Shown here: in pieces, positions 46,684 through 56,422 of the stretch | Position numbering within the stretch: position 1 is the first letter of the stretch | How the letters are laid out: each line of letters begins with the position of its first letter | Assembly: GCF_001043005.1 (NCBI RefSeq) | Contig: NZ_JYKZ01000001.1 | Coordinates: forward strand, 620,001-684,000 | Origin: Pseudomonas psychrophila | GTDB lineage: Bacteria > Pseudomonadota > Gammaproteobacteria > Pseudomonadales > Pseudomonadaceae | DNA length: 64,000 nucleotides | Direction of reading: 5' to 3' | Notes under the pieces: generated by a model | Seen by the model: only the letters and a program-made list of their open reading frames with translations | The model's database searches: none | What the model was told of the DNA's origin: nothing | Translations under genes and position numbers: made by a program

Positions 46684-47637
46684 ATGTTCAAGCGAAGTAC
46701 CTTAACCCTCGCAGGTGCCGCCATGAGCGGCGCCTTGCTGCTGAGCGGCTGTGCCAACCACATGTCGCAACGCAGCGAGCACGAGGAACGCATCGAGCGA
46801 AAACTCCTCGCCCATAGCCTTCTGATCGATGTTGGCTCGCCAGCAGTGCTTGAGTTGCCGCAACGTCGTGTACGCATCAATGAACAAAAGACCTTCGAGG
46901 TCACCGAGTTCGATGTCACACGGCATTACGACCGTTACACCCCTTACCAACCCTGGCGCGAAGTCTATGAGATTCCGCTGGGTGCGGTGGCTATCGTCGC
47001 GGGGGTGGGTGCCAATGTGCTTAACGTGTTCATGTTCGGGCAGCTTCCTGACAGCGTGACCAAAGACTGGATCAACTACGGCTTTGCCGGTGTAAACCCA
47101 GCGATGAACGTGCAGTCCCATGGCCGCGCCGAACAGAACCTGGCAGGTATTGATGATATTCAGCGCGACAAGCGCCTGGAGTATTCAAGCTTGCCTTGGG
47201 CCGAACGCCCGGTTGTGGTCAAGGCTGGTAAACAGACGCATGAGCTGACCACTGATCGCCACGGCGTACTGCGCCTCAACCTGCTGGACAGTCCTTTTGC
47301 CGAGCAAGACCTCAATCACATCGGCAAACTGACCATCATGGTTGAAGACGCTCAGGACGAAACCCATTCGAACACAACCCTGTCGATCAGCAGTAACCTG
47401 CGCGGCAAGTTGCTCGAAGCCCACAACCTGATCTACGACGACCTGGAGGGTGACGACGTCAACCAATGGGTACATCGAGTCAAGCGCTTGTCGGAACTGG
47501 GACTGGAAGAAGAAGCCAGCGAACTGGAACAAAGCCTGATCGAACTCACCCGCAACGATCCCGAGCTGCAACGCGAGTTCCTTCATTCCCTGACCAAGAA
47601 TGCCGGACGACTGGTGGCAGATCCAGGCGTTAGCTGA
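46684..47637 (+). CDS. Lipoprotein, function unknown
   Basis: 317 residues. Signal with lipobox LLSG-Cys23 (GALLLSGCANH), so it is anchored to a membrane. A hydrophobic stretch near residue 100 (IPLGAVAIVAGVGANVLNVF) may be a membrane helix or a buried helix. A beta-rich part and a helical C-terminus (SELGLEEEASELEQSLIEL) follow. Starts 17 bp after proS and is likely co-transcribed. I recall only uncharacterised relatives in pseudomonads. Confidence 0.8.
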   Translation: MFKRSTLTLAGAAMSGALLLSGCANHMSQRSEHEERIERKLLAHSLLIDVGSPAVLELPQRRVRINEQKTFEVTEFDVTRHYDRYTPYQPWREVYEIPLGAVAIVAGVGANVLNVFMFGQLPDSVTKDWINYGFAGVNPAMNVQSHGRAEQNLAGIDDIQRDKRLEYSSLPWAERPVVVKAGKQTHELTTDRHGVLRLNLLDSPFAEQDLNHIGKLTIMVEDAQDETHSNTTLSISSNLRGKLLEAHNLIYDDLEGDDVNQWVHRVKRLSELGLEEEASELEQSLIELTRNDPELQREFLHSLTKNAGRLVADPGVS

Positions 47638-47647
47638 CGCACATCGT

Positions 47648-47745
47648 TGTAGCCGCTGCCGCAGGCTGCGATAAGGGCTGCAACAGCTTCATTTTGGGGC
47701 TGCTGCTACCCCATCGCAGCCTCGTTACCTCGCCAGCGGCAACAG
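47648..47745. repeat. TGTAGCCGC-bounded repeat, degenerate
   Basis: The left end TGTAGCCGCTGCCGCAGGCT is nearly the family consensus. The right side (CGCAGCCTCGTTACCTCGCC then AGCGGCAACA) is its degraded inverse. It lies between the convergent lipoprotein and dinB genes. Confidence 0.6.
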
Positions 47746-47753
47746 CGCTTGGT

Positions 47754-48815
47754 TTACCCCTTGAACAGCTCCAACTGTTCAAACCCGCTGTTCAAATCCT
47801 GCAAACGTACGCCAAGCCCGAGCAATCGAACGGGTTTGGCGCCGCGGGCAAACGCCTGGCTCAACAACCCCTCATAACTCTCAAGATCACGCCCGGCACC
47901 GGACTGCTCCAGCGTGGTCTGGGTAAAGTCGTGGAATTTCACTTTGACGAACGGCTTGCCTGGCCGATAACTGCTGTCTATACGCGCAATGCGGCGAGTC
48001 AGCGTCTCAAGCAATTCAGGGACTTTTTCAAGGCAACTGGCCAGATCCGGCAAGTCGGTATCGTAGGTGTTTTCCACGCTAACAGACTGACGTCGACTGT
48101 CACTCTGCACCAAACGGTCATCAATCCCTCGAGCCAAACCCCATAGACGCTCACCAAAACTGCCGAACTCACGCACAAGTGCCAGTTTTTTCCAGTCACG
48201 CAACTGTAGGCAGGTCTCAATTCCCAATCGCCCGAGCCTGTCCGCAGTCACTTTGCCCACTCCGTGCAACTTGTTGACGGGCAACGCGGACACGAAGTCT
48301 TCGACTTGATCCGGAGTAATGACGAACAATCCATTGGGTTTCTTCCAGTCACTGGCGATCTTGGCCAGAAACTTGTTAGGGGCCACGCCCGCCGATACGG
48401 TGATGTGCAGCTGATTGGAGACCCTGCGCCGAATCTCCTGGGCAATGCGCGTGGCACTGCCCGAAAAATGCGGGCTTTCAGATACGTCCAGATACGCCTC
48501 ATCCAATGACAGCGGCTCTATCAAGTCGGTGTAATCGCGCAGGATGCCGTGGATTTCTTTCGACGCTTCTTTATAGGCGTCCATCCTGCCGTTAACGATG
48601 ATCAGGTCCGGGCACAGCTTGAGCGCATGCCGGGACGCCATCGCCGAACGCACACCATAAGCCCGCGCTTCATAGTTACAGGTCGAAATCACCCCTCGCC
48701 GGTCGGCGGAGCCGCCGACTGCCATCGGCTTGTTTGCCAGGCTCGGGTCATCGCGCATCTCAATAGCGGCATAGAAACAGTCACAATCGACGTGGATGAT
48801 TTTGCGCTGCGTCAT
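47754..48815 (-). CDS. dinB: DNA polymerase IV
   Basis: Y-family translesion polymerase of 353 residues. Catalytic acidic motifs are HVDCDCFYAAIEMRDDP near the start and LSLDEAYLDVS around residue 105. The helix-hairpin-helix region (VNKLHGVGKVTADRLGRLG) follows. The C-terminus LGVRLQDLNSGFEQLELF contains the beta-clamp-binding motif QLELF. A LexA-like box lies about 60 bp upstream. Confidence 0.95.
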   Translation of the reverse strand: MTQRKIIHVDCDCFYAAIEMRDDPSLANKPMAVGGSADRRGVISTCNYEARAYGVRSAMASRHALKLCPDLIIVNGRMDAYKEASKEIHGILRDYTDLIEPLSLDEAYLDVSESPHFSGSATRIAQEIRRRVSNQLHITVSAGVAPNKFLAKIASDWKKPNGLFVITPDQVEDFVSALPVNKLHGVGKVTADRLGRLGIETCLQLRDWKKLALVREFGSFGERLWGLARGIDDRLVQSDSRRQSVSVENTYDTDLPDLASCLEKVPELLETLTRRIARIDSSYRPGKPFVKVKFHDFTQTTLEQSGAGRDLESYEGLLSQAFARGAKPVRLLGLGVRLQDLNSGFEQLELFKG

Positions 48816-48873
48816 GTAAGGCGACGTTCTTCAAGGGAGTAGGCAATGCGGATCGCCAGTATGTCACTGCGAA

Positions 48874-48889
48874 CTGTATATAGCACCAG
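48874..48889 (-). promoter_or_regulatory. LexA-like box upstream of dinB
   Basis: CTGTATATAGCACCAG has CTG-N10-CAG, differing from the CTGT-N8-ACAG consensus at one position of the inner right half. It lies 59 bp upstream of the dinB start, where a LexA site would overlap the promoter. Confidence 0.65.
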
Positions 48890-49064
48890 TACTCTGGTTT
48901 TTGCCCGACAGGCGTGGGCATTTTTGATGCTGAATTGTTTTTTTCAATCGAATCCAACCTACCAATAGAGCCACACCCCTTATAGAACATGGCCTGCAGC
49001 CACTTTTACAACTGCTTTTTCTATCTAAGCAGTTGAAGCAGAACGCTTTTTTCTAAATTAACGT

Positions 49065-49092
49065 TTGACAGCCCCGCGTATCGCTGTAGAAT
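49065..49092 (+). promoter_or_regulatory. Sigma-70 promoter of initiator tRNA copy 1
   Basis: TTGACA (49065-49070) and TAGAAT (49087-49092), 16 bases apart, with TG directly before the -10 element, 12 bases before the tRNA. Confidence 0.85.
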
Positions 49093-49104
49093 CCACCCCA
49101 CAGA

Positions 49105-49181
<77 letters not shown>

Positions 49182-49188
49182 AACATCG

Positions 49189-49219
49189 AAAAAGGCTACT
49201 CGAAAGAGTGGCCTTTTTT
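49189..49219 (+). terminator. Terminator of tRNA copy 1
   Basis: AAGGCTACTC, loop GAAA, GAGTGGCCTT, then TTTT. Nearly the same structure follows each copy. Confidence 0.9.
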
Positions 49220-49249
49220 GTGCGCGCCTGTTTTGTAGCTCGACTTACT

Positions 49250-49395
49250 TGTAGCCGCTGCCGAAAGAATGAGGCTGCATTCGGCAGCGAAGCTGTCGTA
49301 AAACCTGAGCACCCAACAAACCTGACACACCAAGGCGCCTGACTTGCGACGGCTTCGCCGCCTAAAGCAGCCTTCGTTCCTCGGCAGCTGCTACA
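49250..49395. repeat. TGTAGCCGC-bounded repeat element (146 bp)
   Basis: The left end TGTAGCCGCTGCCGAAAG and the right end CTCGGCAGCTGCTACA are inverted repeats. The interior carries smaller palindromes (GCGACGGCTTCGCCGC) and no gene. It accounts for the longer spacer between tRNA copies 1 and 2. Confidence 0.72.
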
Positions 49396-49462
49396 GACCG
49401 AACTGCCCCAACCCAAAAAAAGGCCTGTTTTGATCTTATTCGGGTCATTTATACATTAAAGG

Positions 49463-49490
49463 TTGACTCGCTCCCGCATCACTGTAGAGT
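49463..49490 (+). promoter_or_regulatory. Sigma-70 promoter of initiator tRNA copy 2
   Basis: TTGACT (49463-49468) and TAGAGT (49485-49490), 16 bases apart, with the same TG before the -10 and a GC-rich stretch up to the start of transcription. Confidence 0.85.
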
Positions 49491-49502
49491 GCGCTCCACA
49501 GA

Positions 49503-49579
<77 letters not shown>

Positions 49580-49585
49580 AACATT

Positions 49586-49615
49586 AAAAGGCTACTCGAA
49601 AGAGTGGCCTTTTTT
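49586..49615 (+). terminator. Terminator of tRNA copy 2
   Basis: Same GAAA-loop hairpin with a T-run as after copy 1. Confidence 0.9.
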
Positions 49616-49700
49616 GTGCCTGAGTGTTTTCCCCTCCTCCTGACATTCAGGCACCAAAGGAATTAAAACCGGTTATTTCAACCGCTTACGACATTTTAGG

Positions 49701-49728
49701 TTGACACCTGCGCGTTCCTCTGTAGAAT
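49701..49728 (+). promoter_or_regulatory. Sigma-70 promoter of initiator tRNA copy 3
   Basis: TTGACA (49701-49706) and TAGAAT (49723-49728), 16 bases apart, TG before the -10. Confidence 0.85.
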
Positions 49729-49741
49729 GCGCCCACACAGA

Positions 49742-49818
<77 letters not shown>

Positions 49819-49824
49819 AACATC

Positions 49825-49856
49825 AAAAAAGGCTACTCGAAAGAGTGGCCTTTTTT
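49825..49856 (+). terminator. Terminator of tRNA copy 3
   Basis: Same GAAA-loop hairpin followed by TTTTTTG. Confidence 0.9.
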
Positions 49857-50077
49857 GTGCGCGCTCGAAAAGTCTGCGCCAAGCGCTTATCGACCCCGAG
49901 CGTCATATTTCCGAAAGCCCCGTCGTCTATGCTCTCTGGCAACAATTACCCTTTTTGTCAGGGCCAAACCTGAACCTCAGGCAAACGATTGCACACATTT
50001 AGAAATATTTTCACCAAAAGGATTGGTAACTTGAGCCTATGCCGCCATCCTATCGCGCACGATCCACGAGGTGATTG

Positions 50078-52720
50078 ATGCCCGATAACTCGCCAGAACC
50101 TAAAGAAGCCGTCACAGCAGCCCACCCCATTGCCGCAACTCGATTGCGCTGGCTGGATTTGCTGAGCAAGTATCGTCAACCCATTGGCCTGGCACTTACG
50201 CTGCTGCTGTTTGCGATAGCACTGATTGCGTGTCGCCACCTGCTCAGCGAACTTGACCTGTACGCCCTGCAAGACTCGATCCTGGAAGTCCCCAAGCCAG
50301 CCCTCTTCGGCGCATTGGCCGCGACTGCCGTGGGCTTTGTGATCCTGCTTGGGTATGAGTGGTCCGCCAGCCGGTATGCCGGGGTCAAGCTGCCACCCAA
50401 AACCCTGGCGCTGGGCGGCTTCACCGCCTTTGCCATCGGCAATGCTATCGGCCTGTCGCTGCTCTCCGGCGGCTCGGTGCGATATCGCCTGTATGCACGA
50501 CATGGCGTAGGCGCATCAGAAGTTGCCCATATGACGTTGTTCGCCAGCCTGTCACTGGGTTGTGCACTGCCACCGCTGGCAGCGCTGGCCACGTTGAGTA
50601 ATTTACCTGCCGCCTCCGCTGCCCTGCATATCCCCGCTTATCTATTGGGCGCGATTGCTTTTGCGGTTCTGGCGCTGTTCGGGTTACTGGCGCTGGGCAT
50701 CTATCGTCGACGCCTGCCTGAACAACCCATACCGGACAACCTGCTGGTAAAGGCCGGGCGTCGTACGTTACGCCTGCCAAGTCCGCGCCTGACCTTCCTG
50801 CAATTGGTCATTACAGCCCTGGACGTCGCGGCTGCGGCCACCGTGCTGTATTTGCTGTTGCCCGAAGCACCGCCCTTGGGCGCCTTTATGCTGGTTTATC
50901 TGTTGGCACTGGCTGCGGGCGTACTCAGCCATGTGCCCGGCGGCGTAGGGGTTTTTGAAGCCATCTTGCTGGCCGCCTTTGCCGACAAGCTCGGCGCAGC
51001 CCCCTTGGCTGCTGCCCTGCTGCTGTATCGCATGATTTATGTGATTGTGCCGCTGCTGATTGCCTGCCTGATGCTGTTGATCAACGAAGCCCAGCGCCTG
51101 ATTCACACGCGACAAAGCCTGCGGGTTGCCTCCGGGCTGGCCGCTCCGGTTCTGGCGATACTGGTGTTTATGTCCGGCGTGGTCCTGCTGTTTTCCGGGG
51201 CCACCCCTGAGATTGACACGCGCCTCGAGCACATTGGTTTTCTGATCCCCCATCGCCTGATTGACGCATCGCACTTTGGCGCCAGCCTGATCGGCGTGCT
51301 GTGCTTATTGCTCGCACAAGGCCTGCGCCGACGCCTGTCTGCTGCCTGGATGCTAACCACGATTCTGCTGCTGGTTGGCGCCGTGCTTTCCCTGCTTAAA
51401 GGCTTTGACTGGGAGGAAGCAACTGTCCTGGTCATGACCGCCAGCCTGCTGGGCCTGTTCCGCCGCTCGTTCTACCGCCCTAGCCGTCTGACCGAGTTGC
51501 CGTTTTCGCCGCTCTATCTGGTGGCCAGTGTCTGCGTGCTGGGCGCCTCGATCTGGTTATTGCTGTTTGCCTATCAAGACGTCCCTTACAGCCATCAACT
51601 GTGGTGGCAGTTCACCCTCGACTCGGACGCCCCACGGGGCCTGCGTTCATTGCTGGGCGCTGCCGTGCTGCTGGTGATCGTGTCGCTGACCTGGCTGCTG
51701 CGAACCGCACGTCCGGTGATCCATTTACCCGATGCCACCGAGCTGCAAAGAGCCGGGAAAATCATCCTGGCCTCCGATCAGCCCGACGGCGGCCTGGCGC
51801 TCACAGGTGACAAGGCCCTGCTGTTTCATCCGGACGAGAACGCCTTCCTGATGTACGCCCGGCGCGGGCGCAGCCTGGTGGCACTCTACGACCCGATCGG
51901 TCCACCCCAGCAGCGGGCCGAGTTGATCTGGCAGTTTCGTGACCTGTGCGACACCGTCCACGCCCGCCCCGTGTTCTATCAGGTTCGTGCCGAGAACTTG
52001 CCGTTCTACATGGACATTGGCCTGACCGCGATCAAGCTTGGCGAAGAAGCCCGAGTGGACTTGCACAGCTTTGATCTCGAAGCCAAGGGCAAGGAGATGA
52101 AAGACCTGCGCTACACCTGGAACCGCGGCACCCGTGACGGTTTGTCACTGGAGATCCACGAACCGGGTGAAGCCCCGATGGACGAGCTAAAGGTCATTTC
52201 GGATGCCTGGCTTACCGGTAAAAACGTGCGTGAAAAAGGCTTCTCGCTGGGTCGTTTCAGCGAGGACTACATCAAACACTTCCGCGTGGCGATCATTCGC
52301 TTCGAAGGCAAACCGGTGGCCTTCGCCAACCTGCTTGAGACCCACAGCCACGAACTGTCGAGCCTCGACTTGATGCGCGCCCACCCGCAAGCGCCAAAAC
52401 TGACCATGGAATTCATGATGGTGGGTTTGATTCAGCATTATAAAAAGCATGGATACGCACGTTTTAGCCTGGGAATGGTACCTCTGTCCGGCCTGCAACC
52501 CCGTCGCGGCGCACCGTTGACCCAGCGTTTAGGGTCGATGCTGTTCCAGCGCGGCGAGCACCTGTACAACTTCCAGGGTTTGCGCCGCTTTAAAGATAAA
52601 TTCCAGCCCGACTGGGAACCTCGTTATATGGCCGTGCCCGCCGGACTTGATCCGCTCGTAGCCCTGGCTGATACCGCCGCCCTGATTGCAGGCGGCTTGA
52701 CTGGATTGGTGAAACGTTAA
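50078..52720 (+). CDS. mprF: Aminoacyl-phosphatidylglycerol synthase/flippase (MprF family)
   Basis: 880 residues from the ATG at 50078, preceded by GAGGTGAT. About 14 membrane helices fill residues 25-550 (flippase part, with SGGSVRYRLYARHGV and HVPGGVGVFEAILLAAF). The cytoplasmic C-terminal DUF2156 domain (about 560-870) is GNAT-like: TGDKALLFHPDENAFLMYARR, WNRGTRDGLSLEI, KLTMEFMMVGLIQHYKKHG. It transfers an amino acid from aminoacyl-tRNA to phosphatidylglycerol; the P. aeruginosa homologue makes alanyl-phosphatidylglycerol and affects resistance to cationic peptides. Its stop overlaps the start of the hydrolase gene by one base (TAATG). Confidence 0.93.
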   Translation: MPDNSPEPKEAVTAAHPIAATRLRWLDLLSKYRQPIGLALTLLLFAIALIACRHLLSELDLYALQDSILEVPKPALFGALAATAVGFVILLGYEWSASRYAGVKLPPKTLALGGFTAFAIGNAIGLSLLSGGSVRYRLYARHGVGASEVAHMTLFASLSLGCALPPLAALATLSNLPAASAALHIPAYLLGAIAFAVLALFGLLALGIYRRRLPEQPIPDNLLVKAGRRTLRLPSPRLTFLQLVITALDVAAAATVLYLLLPEAPPLGAFMLVYLLALAAGVLSHVPGGVGVFEAILLAAFADKLGAAPLAAALLLYRMIYVIVPLLIACLMLLINEAQRLIHTRQSLRVASGLAAPVLAILVFMSGVVLLFSGATPEIDTRLEHIGFLIPHRLIDASHFGASLIGVLCLLLAQGLRRRLSAAWMLTTILLLVGAVLSLLKGFDWEEATVLVMTASLLGLFRRSFYRPSRLTELPFSPLYLVASVCVLGASIWLLLFAYQDVPYSHQLWWQFTLDSDAPRGLRSLLGAAVLLVIVSLTWLLRTARPVIHLPDATELQRAGKIILASDQPDGGLALTGDKALLFHPDENAFLMYARRGRSLVALYDPIGPPQQRAELIWQFRDLCDTVHARPVFYQVRAENLPFYMDIGLTAIKLGEEARVDLHSFDLEAKGKEMKDLRYTWNRGTRDGLSLEIHEPGEAPMDELKVISDAWLTGKNVREKGFSLGRFSEDYIKHFRVAIIRFEGKPVAFANLLETHSHELSSLDLMRAHPQAPKLTMEFMMVGLIQHYKKHGYARFSLGMVPLSGLQPRRGAPLTQRLGSMLFQRGEHLYNFQGLRRFKDKFQPDWEPRYMAVPAGLDPLVALADTAALIAGGLTGLVKR

Positions 52721-54000
52721 TGAAACATCGTTCCTGGCGGTTTTTGTTGCTTGCCTTGATAGTTTTGGTCGCACTGGCAGCAGGCGGCTATTGGTTCTGG
52801 AATCGCCCCGCGCCTGAGCCAACAATTGAACACCTGAGCCAAACCGATGGCTCGACCCTGACCAGAGTCACTCCCGGCCAAAAAGCCCAGGCCCGGGTGG
52901 TGATCGCCACCCCGGCCGAAGAAGCGCTCAACGACAAGCAGCTACTGGCCTTGAGCCGTGGCGGCAAAGCGCAGCTGGTGCAAGTGATACTGCCCAAGGA
53001 GGATTGCACCCTGCAGCAGCAAGCCCTGCAAAGCGCTCTGCAACAACTCAAGGGTCCTGCGACGCTGGTCAGCGGCATCGGTCCGGGGGCAACCCTGGCC
53101 TGGCGCTGGCTGGCCGAGCAAACAAACGACAAGGCACAAGCCGTGTCGGTGGGCTTCAAGCTCGAAGAGCCGGGCTGTGCCCTGCCCGTTCCGAAAACCA
53201 CTGCCCACGGCAACTGGCTGGTGGCCTGGAACGACAACCCTGACGACCCGAGCGCTGCGTTCGTACGTGATCAACCTAACGCCCAGACCAGCATCAGCGA
53301 CTACGACATTCATTACCCCCAAGTACTGAGCAACGAACTGCGCAAAATACTGGTGGGCGATGAAAACGGCGGGTTGAGCATGCCGGTGGTCGAAGTGCCC
53401 GCAGGCCAGCAAAACAGCACCGTCACCCTGTTCCTGTCTGGTGATGGTGGCTGGCGTGACCTGGACCGCGACGTGGCCGGTGAGATGGCCAAGATCGGCT
53501 ACCCGGTGGTCGGCATCGATATGCTGCGCTACTACTGGCAGCATAAAACCCCCGAACAAAGCGCCACCGACCTGACCGAACTGATGCAGCACTACCGTCA
53601 AAAGTGGGGCACCCAGCGCTTTGTGCTGGTGGGCTACTCGTTTGGTGCGGACGTATTGCCTGCCACCTACAATCGCCTGCCTGAAGCCGAACAAAAGCGC
53701 GTCGACTCAATCATGCTCCTGGCATTTGCCCGCAGCGGCAGCTTCGAGATCCATGTCGATGGCTGGCTCGGCAAAGCGGGTGCAGAAGCCGATACCGGCG
53801 AGGAGATGTCCAAACTGCCTGCCAGCAAGGTGGTGTGCATCTATGGCGCAGAAGAAGTCGATGAAAGCGGCTGTACCGCCAAGACAGCCGTGGGCGAAAG
53901 CCTGAAGCTGCCCGGCGGGCACCACTTCGATGAAAACTACCCGGCCCTGGCTCAGCGCCTGGTGGACCTGATCAAGAAGCATCAAGCTACTGCCGAGTAA
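52720..54000 (+). CDS. VirJ/AcvB-family periplasmic hydrolase, probable aminoacyl-phosphatidylglycerol hydrolase
   Basis: 426 residues. A signal or anchor helix (about 6-27, [20 protein letters not shown]) places it in the periplasm. Two alpha/beta-hydrolase-like halves follow. The C-terminal half has LFLSGDGGWRDLDR and the nucleophile elbow GYSFGAD with Ser307, and a late His in LPGGHHFDENY. In P. aeruginosa the gene after the alanyl-phosphatidylglycerol synthase gene encodes the enzyme that removes alanine from the lipid. The TAATG overlap with mprF indicates coupled translation of the synthase and its reversing enzyme. Confidence 0.88.
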   Translation: MKHRSWRFLLLALIVLVALAAGGYWFWNRPAPEPTIEHLSQTDGSTLTRVTPGQKAQARVVIATPAEEALNDKQLLALSRGGKAQLVQVILPKEDCTLQQQALQSALQQLKGPATLVSGIGPGATLAWRWLAEQTNDKAQAVSVGFKLEEPGCALPVPKTTAHGNWLVAWNDNPDDPSAAFVRDQPNAQTSISDYDIHYPQVLSNELRKILVGDENGGLSMPVVEVPAGQQNSTVTLFLSGDGGWRDLDRDVAGEMAKIGYPVVGIDMLRYYWQHKTPEQSATDLTELMQHYRQKWGTQRFVLVGYSFGADVLPATYNRLPEAEQKRVDSIMLLAFARSGSFEIHVDGWLGKAGAEADTGEEMSKLPASKVVCIYGAEEVDESGCTAKTAVGESLKLPGGHHFDENYPALAQRLVDLIKKHQATAE

Positions 54001-54007
54001 GTCACCC

Positions 54008-54092
54008 GTGGGAGCGGGCTTGCTCGCGATGGGTGCGCTGCGGTTTATCAGGCAAACCGCGGCGCCTGTATCGCGAGCAAGCCCGCCCCCAC
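54008..54092. repeat. REPIN
   Basis: GTGGGAGCGGGCTTGCTCGC and its inverse (with one T-to-C change, GCCCGCCCCCAC) 40 bp apart, just after the VirJ-like gene. Confidence 0.9.
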
Positions 54093-54114
54093 AAAAGCGC
54101 CTCCCTCCTGCACA

Positions 54115-54148
54115 AAAAAGCCCCGACTCTCACGAGCCGGGGCTTTTT
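54115..54148. terminator. Bidirectional rho-independent terminator
   Basis: AAAAAGCCCCG and CGGGGCTTTTT enclose ACTCTCACGAGC. It lies between the convergent VirJ-like and kup genes and can serve both. Confidence 0.92.
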
Positions 54149-54167
54149 ATTGGCGACCTGAACGCGA

Positions 54168-56069
54168 CTACATCTCGACCTGGGTCCCCAGCTCGATCAC
54201 CCGATTAAGCGGCAGCTTGAAGAAGCGCAAGTTGCTGTTGGCGTTCTTGAGCATGAACGCGAACAACCCTTCGCGCCAACGCGCCATGCCTACCAGCTTG
54301 GACGCAATCACCGTCTCCCGGCTAAGGAAGTACGTGGTACGCATGGGGCTGAAATCCAGCTCATCGAGATGGCACAGTTTCAACGCCTCAGGCACATCCG
54401 GCTCGTCCATGAAACCAAAGTGCAGGATCACCCGAAAGAAGCCATCTCCATACGAATCCACCTCGAAACGACGCGATGCAGGCACCCGGGGCGAATCTTC
54501 GTTGACCACCGTCAGCAAGACCACTTGCTCGTGCAGTACCTGGTTGTGCAGCAGGTTGTGCAACAGTGCGTGAGGCACCGCGTCCGGACGCGCCGTTAGA
54601 AACACCGCTGTACCTTGAACCCGATGCGGCGGCTGAACCCGGATGCTGCTGATAAACAGCGGCAGTGGCAGCGCACTTTCGTCAAGGCGGTCCACCAGCA
54701 GTTGCTTGCCGCGCCGCCAGGTGGTCATCAGGACAAACAGCACAATCCCTGCCAATACCGGAAAGGCACCGCCCTGCACAATTTTCGGCACGTTGGCAGC
54801 AAAGAACAGACCGTCCACCAACAGAAAACCAATCAGCACAGGCACAGCCAGAATCGGCGGCCATTTCCACAGCAACAGCATCACCGCCGACACCAAAATA
54901 CTGGTGATCAGCATAGTGCCGGTCACGGCCACCCCGTAGGCCGAGGCCAGTGCGCCCGAGGACTCAAAGCCCAGCACCAGTAAAATCACCCCGACCATCA
55001 GCGACCAGTTAACCGCACCGATGTATATCTGACCCTGCTCGGCACTGGAGGTGTGCTGGATGTGCATGCGCGGGATGTAACCCAGTTGAATCGCCTGATG
55101 GGTCAAGGAGAAGGCCCCGGAAATCACCGCCTGGGAGGCAATCACGGTGGCCAGCGTGGCCAGACCCACCAGAGGAATCAACGCCCAGGCCGGCGCCAGC
55201 AGATAGAACGGGTTACGAGCTGCCTCGGGGTTTTCCAGGAGCAAGGCGCCCTGCCCGAAGTAATTGAGCACCAGCGCGGGCAATACCAATATGAACCAGG
55301 CACGGGCAATCGGCTTTCGCCCAAAGTGCCCCATATCGGCATACAACGCTTCAGCCCCGGTCAGTGCCAGCACCACAGCACCCAGAATGGCCACACCCAT
55401 GCCCGGGTGCGAGACGAAGAAACGCACGCCCCAGACCGGATTCAGCGCATTGAGTACTTCAGGATGCTGAACGATGCCATGGATACCCAGCCCGCCCAAC
55501 ACGACAAACCACAGCACCATGATAGGACCGAACAGCTTGCCCAGAGTGGCTGTTCCTCGGCGCTGGATCAAAAACAGGGCCACCAGCACGATCAGGGCCA
55601 GCGGTACGACCCAGCGTTCCAGCCCGCTGAACGCCAGCTCAAGCCCTTCAACGGCGGATAACACCGAGATCGCCGGGGTGATCATGCTGTCACCGTAAAA
55701 CAGCGAAGCACCGATCAACCCGAGTATCACCAAAACCGAACGCAACCTGGGATAGGGCGAAGCAGCACGTCGCGCCAGCGCGGTCAGGGCCATGATGCCG
55801 CCCTCTCCTTCGTTGTCGGCCCGTAGAATGAACAGCACGTACTTGATCGAAACCACCCAGATCAGCGACCACAGGATCAGCGCCAAAATACCGAAGACGC
55901 CATCATGGTTGACTTGCACGCCATACCCGCCCGAAAACACCTCTTTAAGGGTGTACAGGGGGCTGGTACCAATATCGCCATAGACCACACCGACCGCTGC
56001 AACCAGCATCCCGATGGGTTTGGCCTTTGAATGACCGTCTTCTGCCGCCTGACTACTTGCCTGCCCCAT
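54168..56069 (-). CDS. kup: Low-affinity potassium transporter Kup
   Basis: 633 residues from the ATG at 56069. About 12 membrane helices and a cytoplasmic C-terminal domain (about 460-633). Kup signatures are [20 protein letters not shown] near residue 26, [36 protein letters not shown] and [17 protein letters not shown]. Imports K+ with H+. The gene ends 20 bp from the bidirectional terminator. Confidence 0.95.
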   Translation of the reverse strand: MGQASSQAAEDGHSKAKPIGMLVAAVGVVYGDIGTSPLYTLKEVFSGGYGVQVNHDGVFGILALILWSLIWVVSIKYVLFILRADNEGEGGIMALTALARRAASPYPRLRSVLVILGLIGASLFYGDSMITPAISVLSAVEGLELAFSGLERWVVPLALIVLVALFLIQRRGTATLGKLFGPIMVLWFVVLGGLGIHGIVQHPEVLNALNPVWGVRFFVSHPGMGVAILGAVVLALTGAEALYADMGHFGRKPIARAWFILVLPALVLNYFGQGALLLENPEAARNPFYLLAPAWALIPLVGLATLATVIASQAVISGAFSLTHQAIQLGYIPRMHIQHTSSAEQGQIYIGAVNWSLMVGVILLVLGFESSGALASAYGVAVTGTMLITSILVSAVMLLLWKWPPILAVPVLIGFLLVDGLFFAANVPKIVQGGAFPVLAGIVLFVLMTTWRRGKQLLVDRLDESALPLPLFISSIRVQPPHRVQGTAVFLTARPDAVPHALLHNLLHNQVLHEQVVLLTVVNEDSPRVPASRRFEVDSYGDGFFRVILHFGFMDEPDVPEALKLCHLDELDFSPMRTTYFLSRETVIASKLVGMARWREGLFAFMLKNANSNLRFFKLPLNRVIELGTQVEM

Positions 56070-56422
56070 CAACCACCCCTACGACCATGGACCGCGTTTC
56101 TTAATGGTTTGCGCTACATTTGATCAGCAGCATGCGCTGATTTCCTGACTGTTATCTACGGCTCCTGCCTACAAAATCACGCGAGTTAAAAACCCTGCTT
56201 TCGCAACGGCGCGCAGCATAGCGCAGCACTCGTCGCAAATCCCCGCATAACGCTGGTCAAGTGCGTTGACCATAGCTAAAATTGCGCACTTTTTTTGATC
56301 AGAGGCGCACAAGGGTCTGCTGCACTACATTGAGGACCTCAATGGAGGCAAGCCGATCCAAAGCGCCCGTTCGTCGTGCAGCCTTTACGGGCATGTAACG
56401 TCACTACATACCGAGGTTCGCC
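56070..56422. other. Divergent intergenic region kup/rimO
   Basis: About 353 bases between two divergent genes. It contains an A/T-rich part around 56270-56300 and a dyad-like GAGGACCTCAATGGAGG near 56333, but I could not assign promoters or any known RNA with confidence. Confidence 0.35.

Noticed and set aside
56333..56350. GAGGACCTCAATGGAGG near the rimO start as an operator
   Set aside because: The dyad is short and imperfect, and nothing links it to a known regulator.
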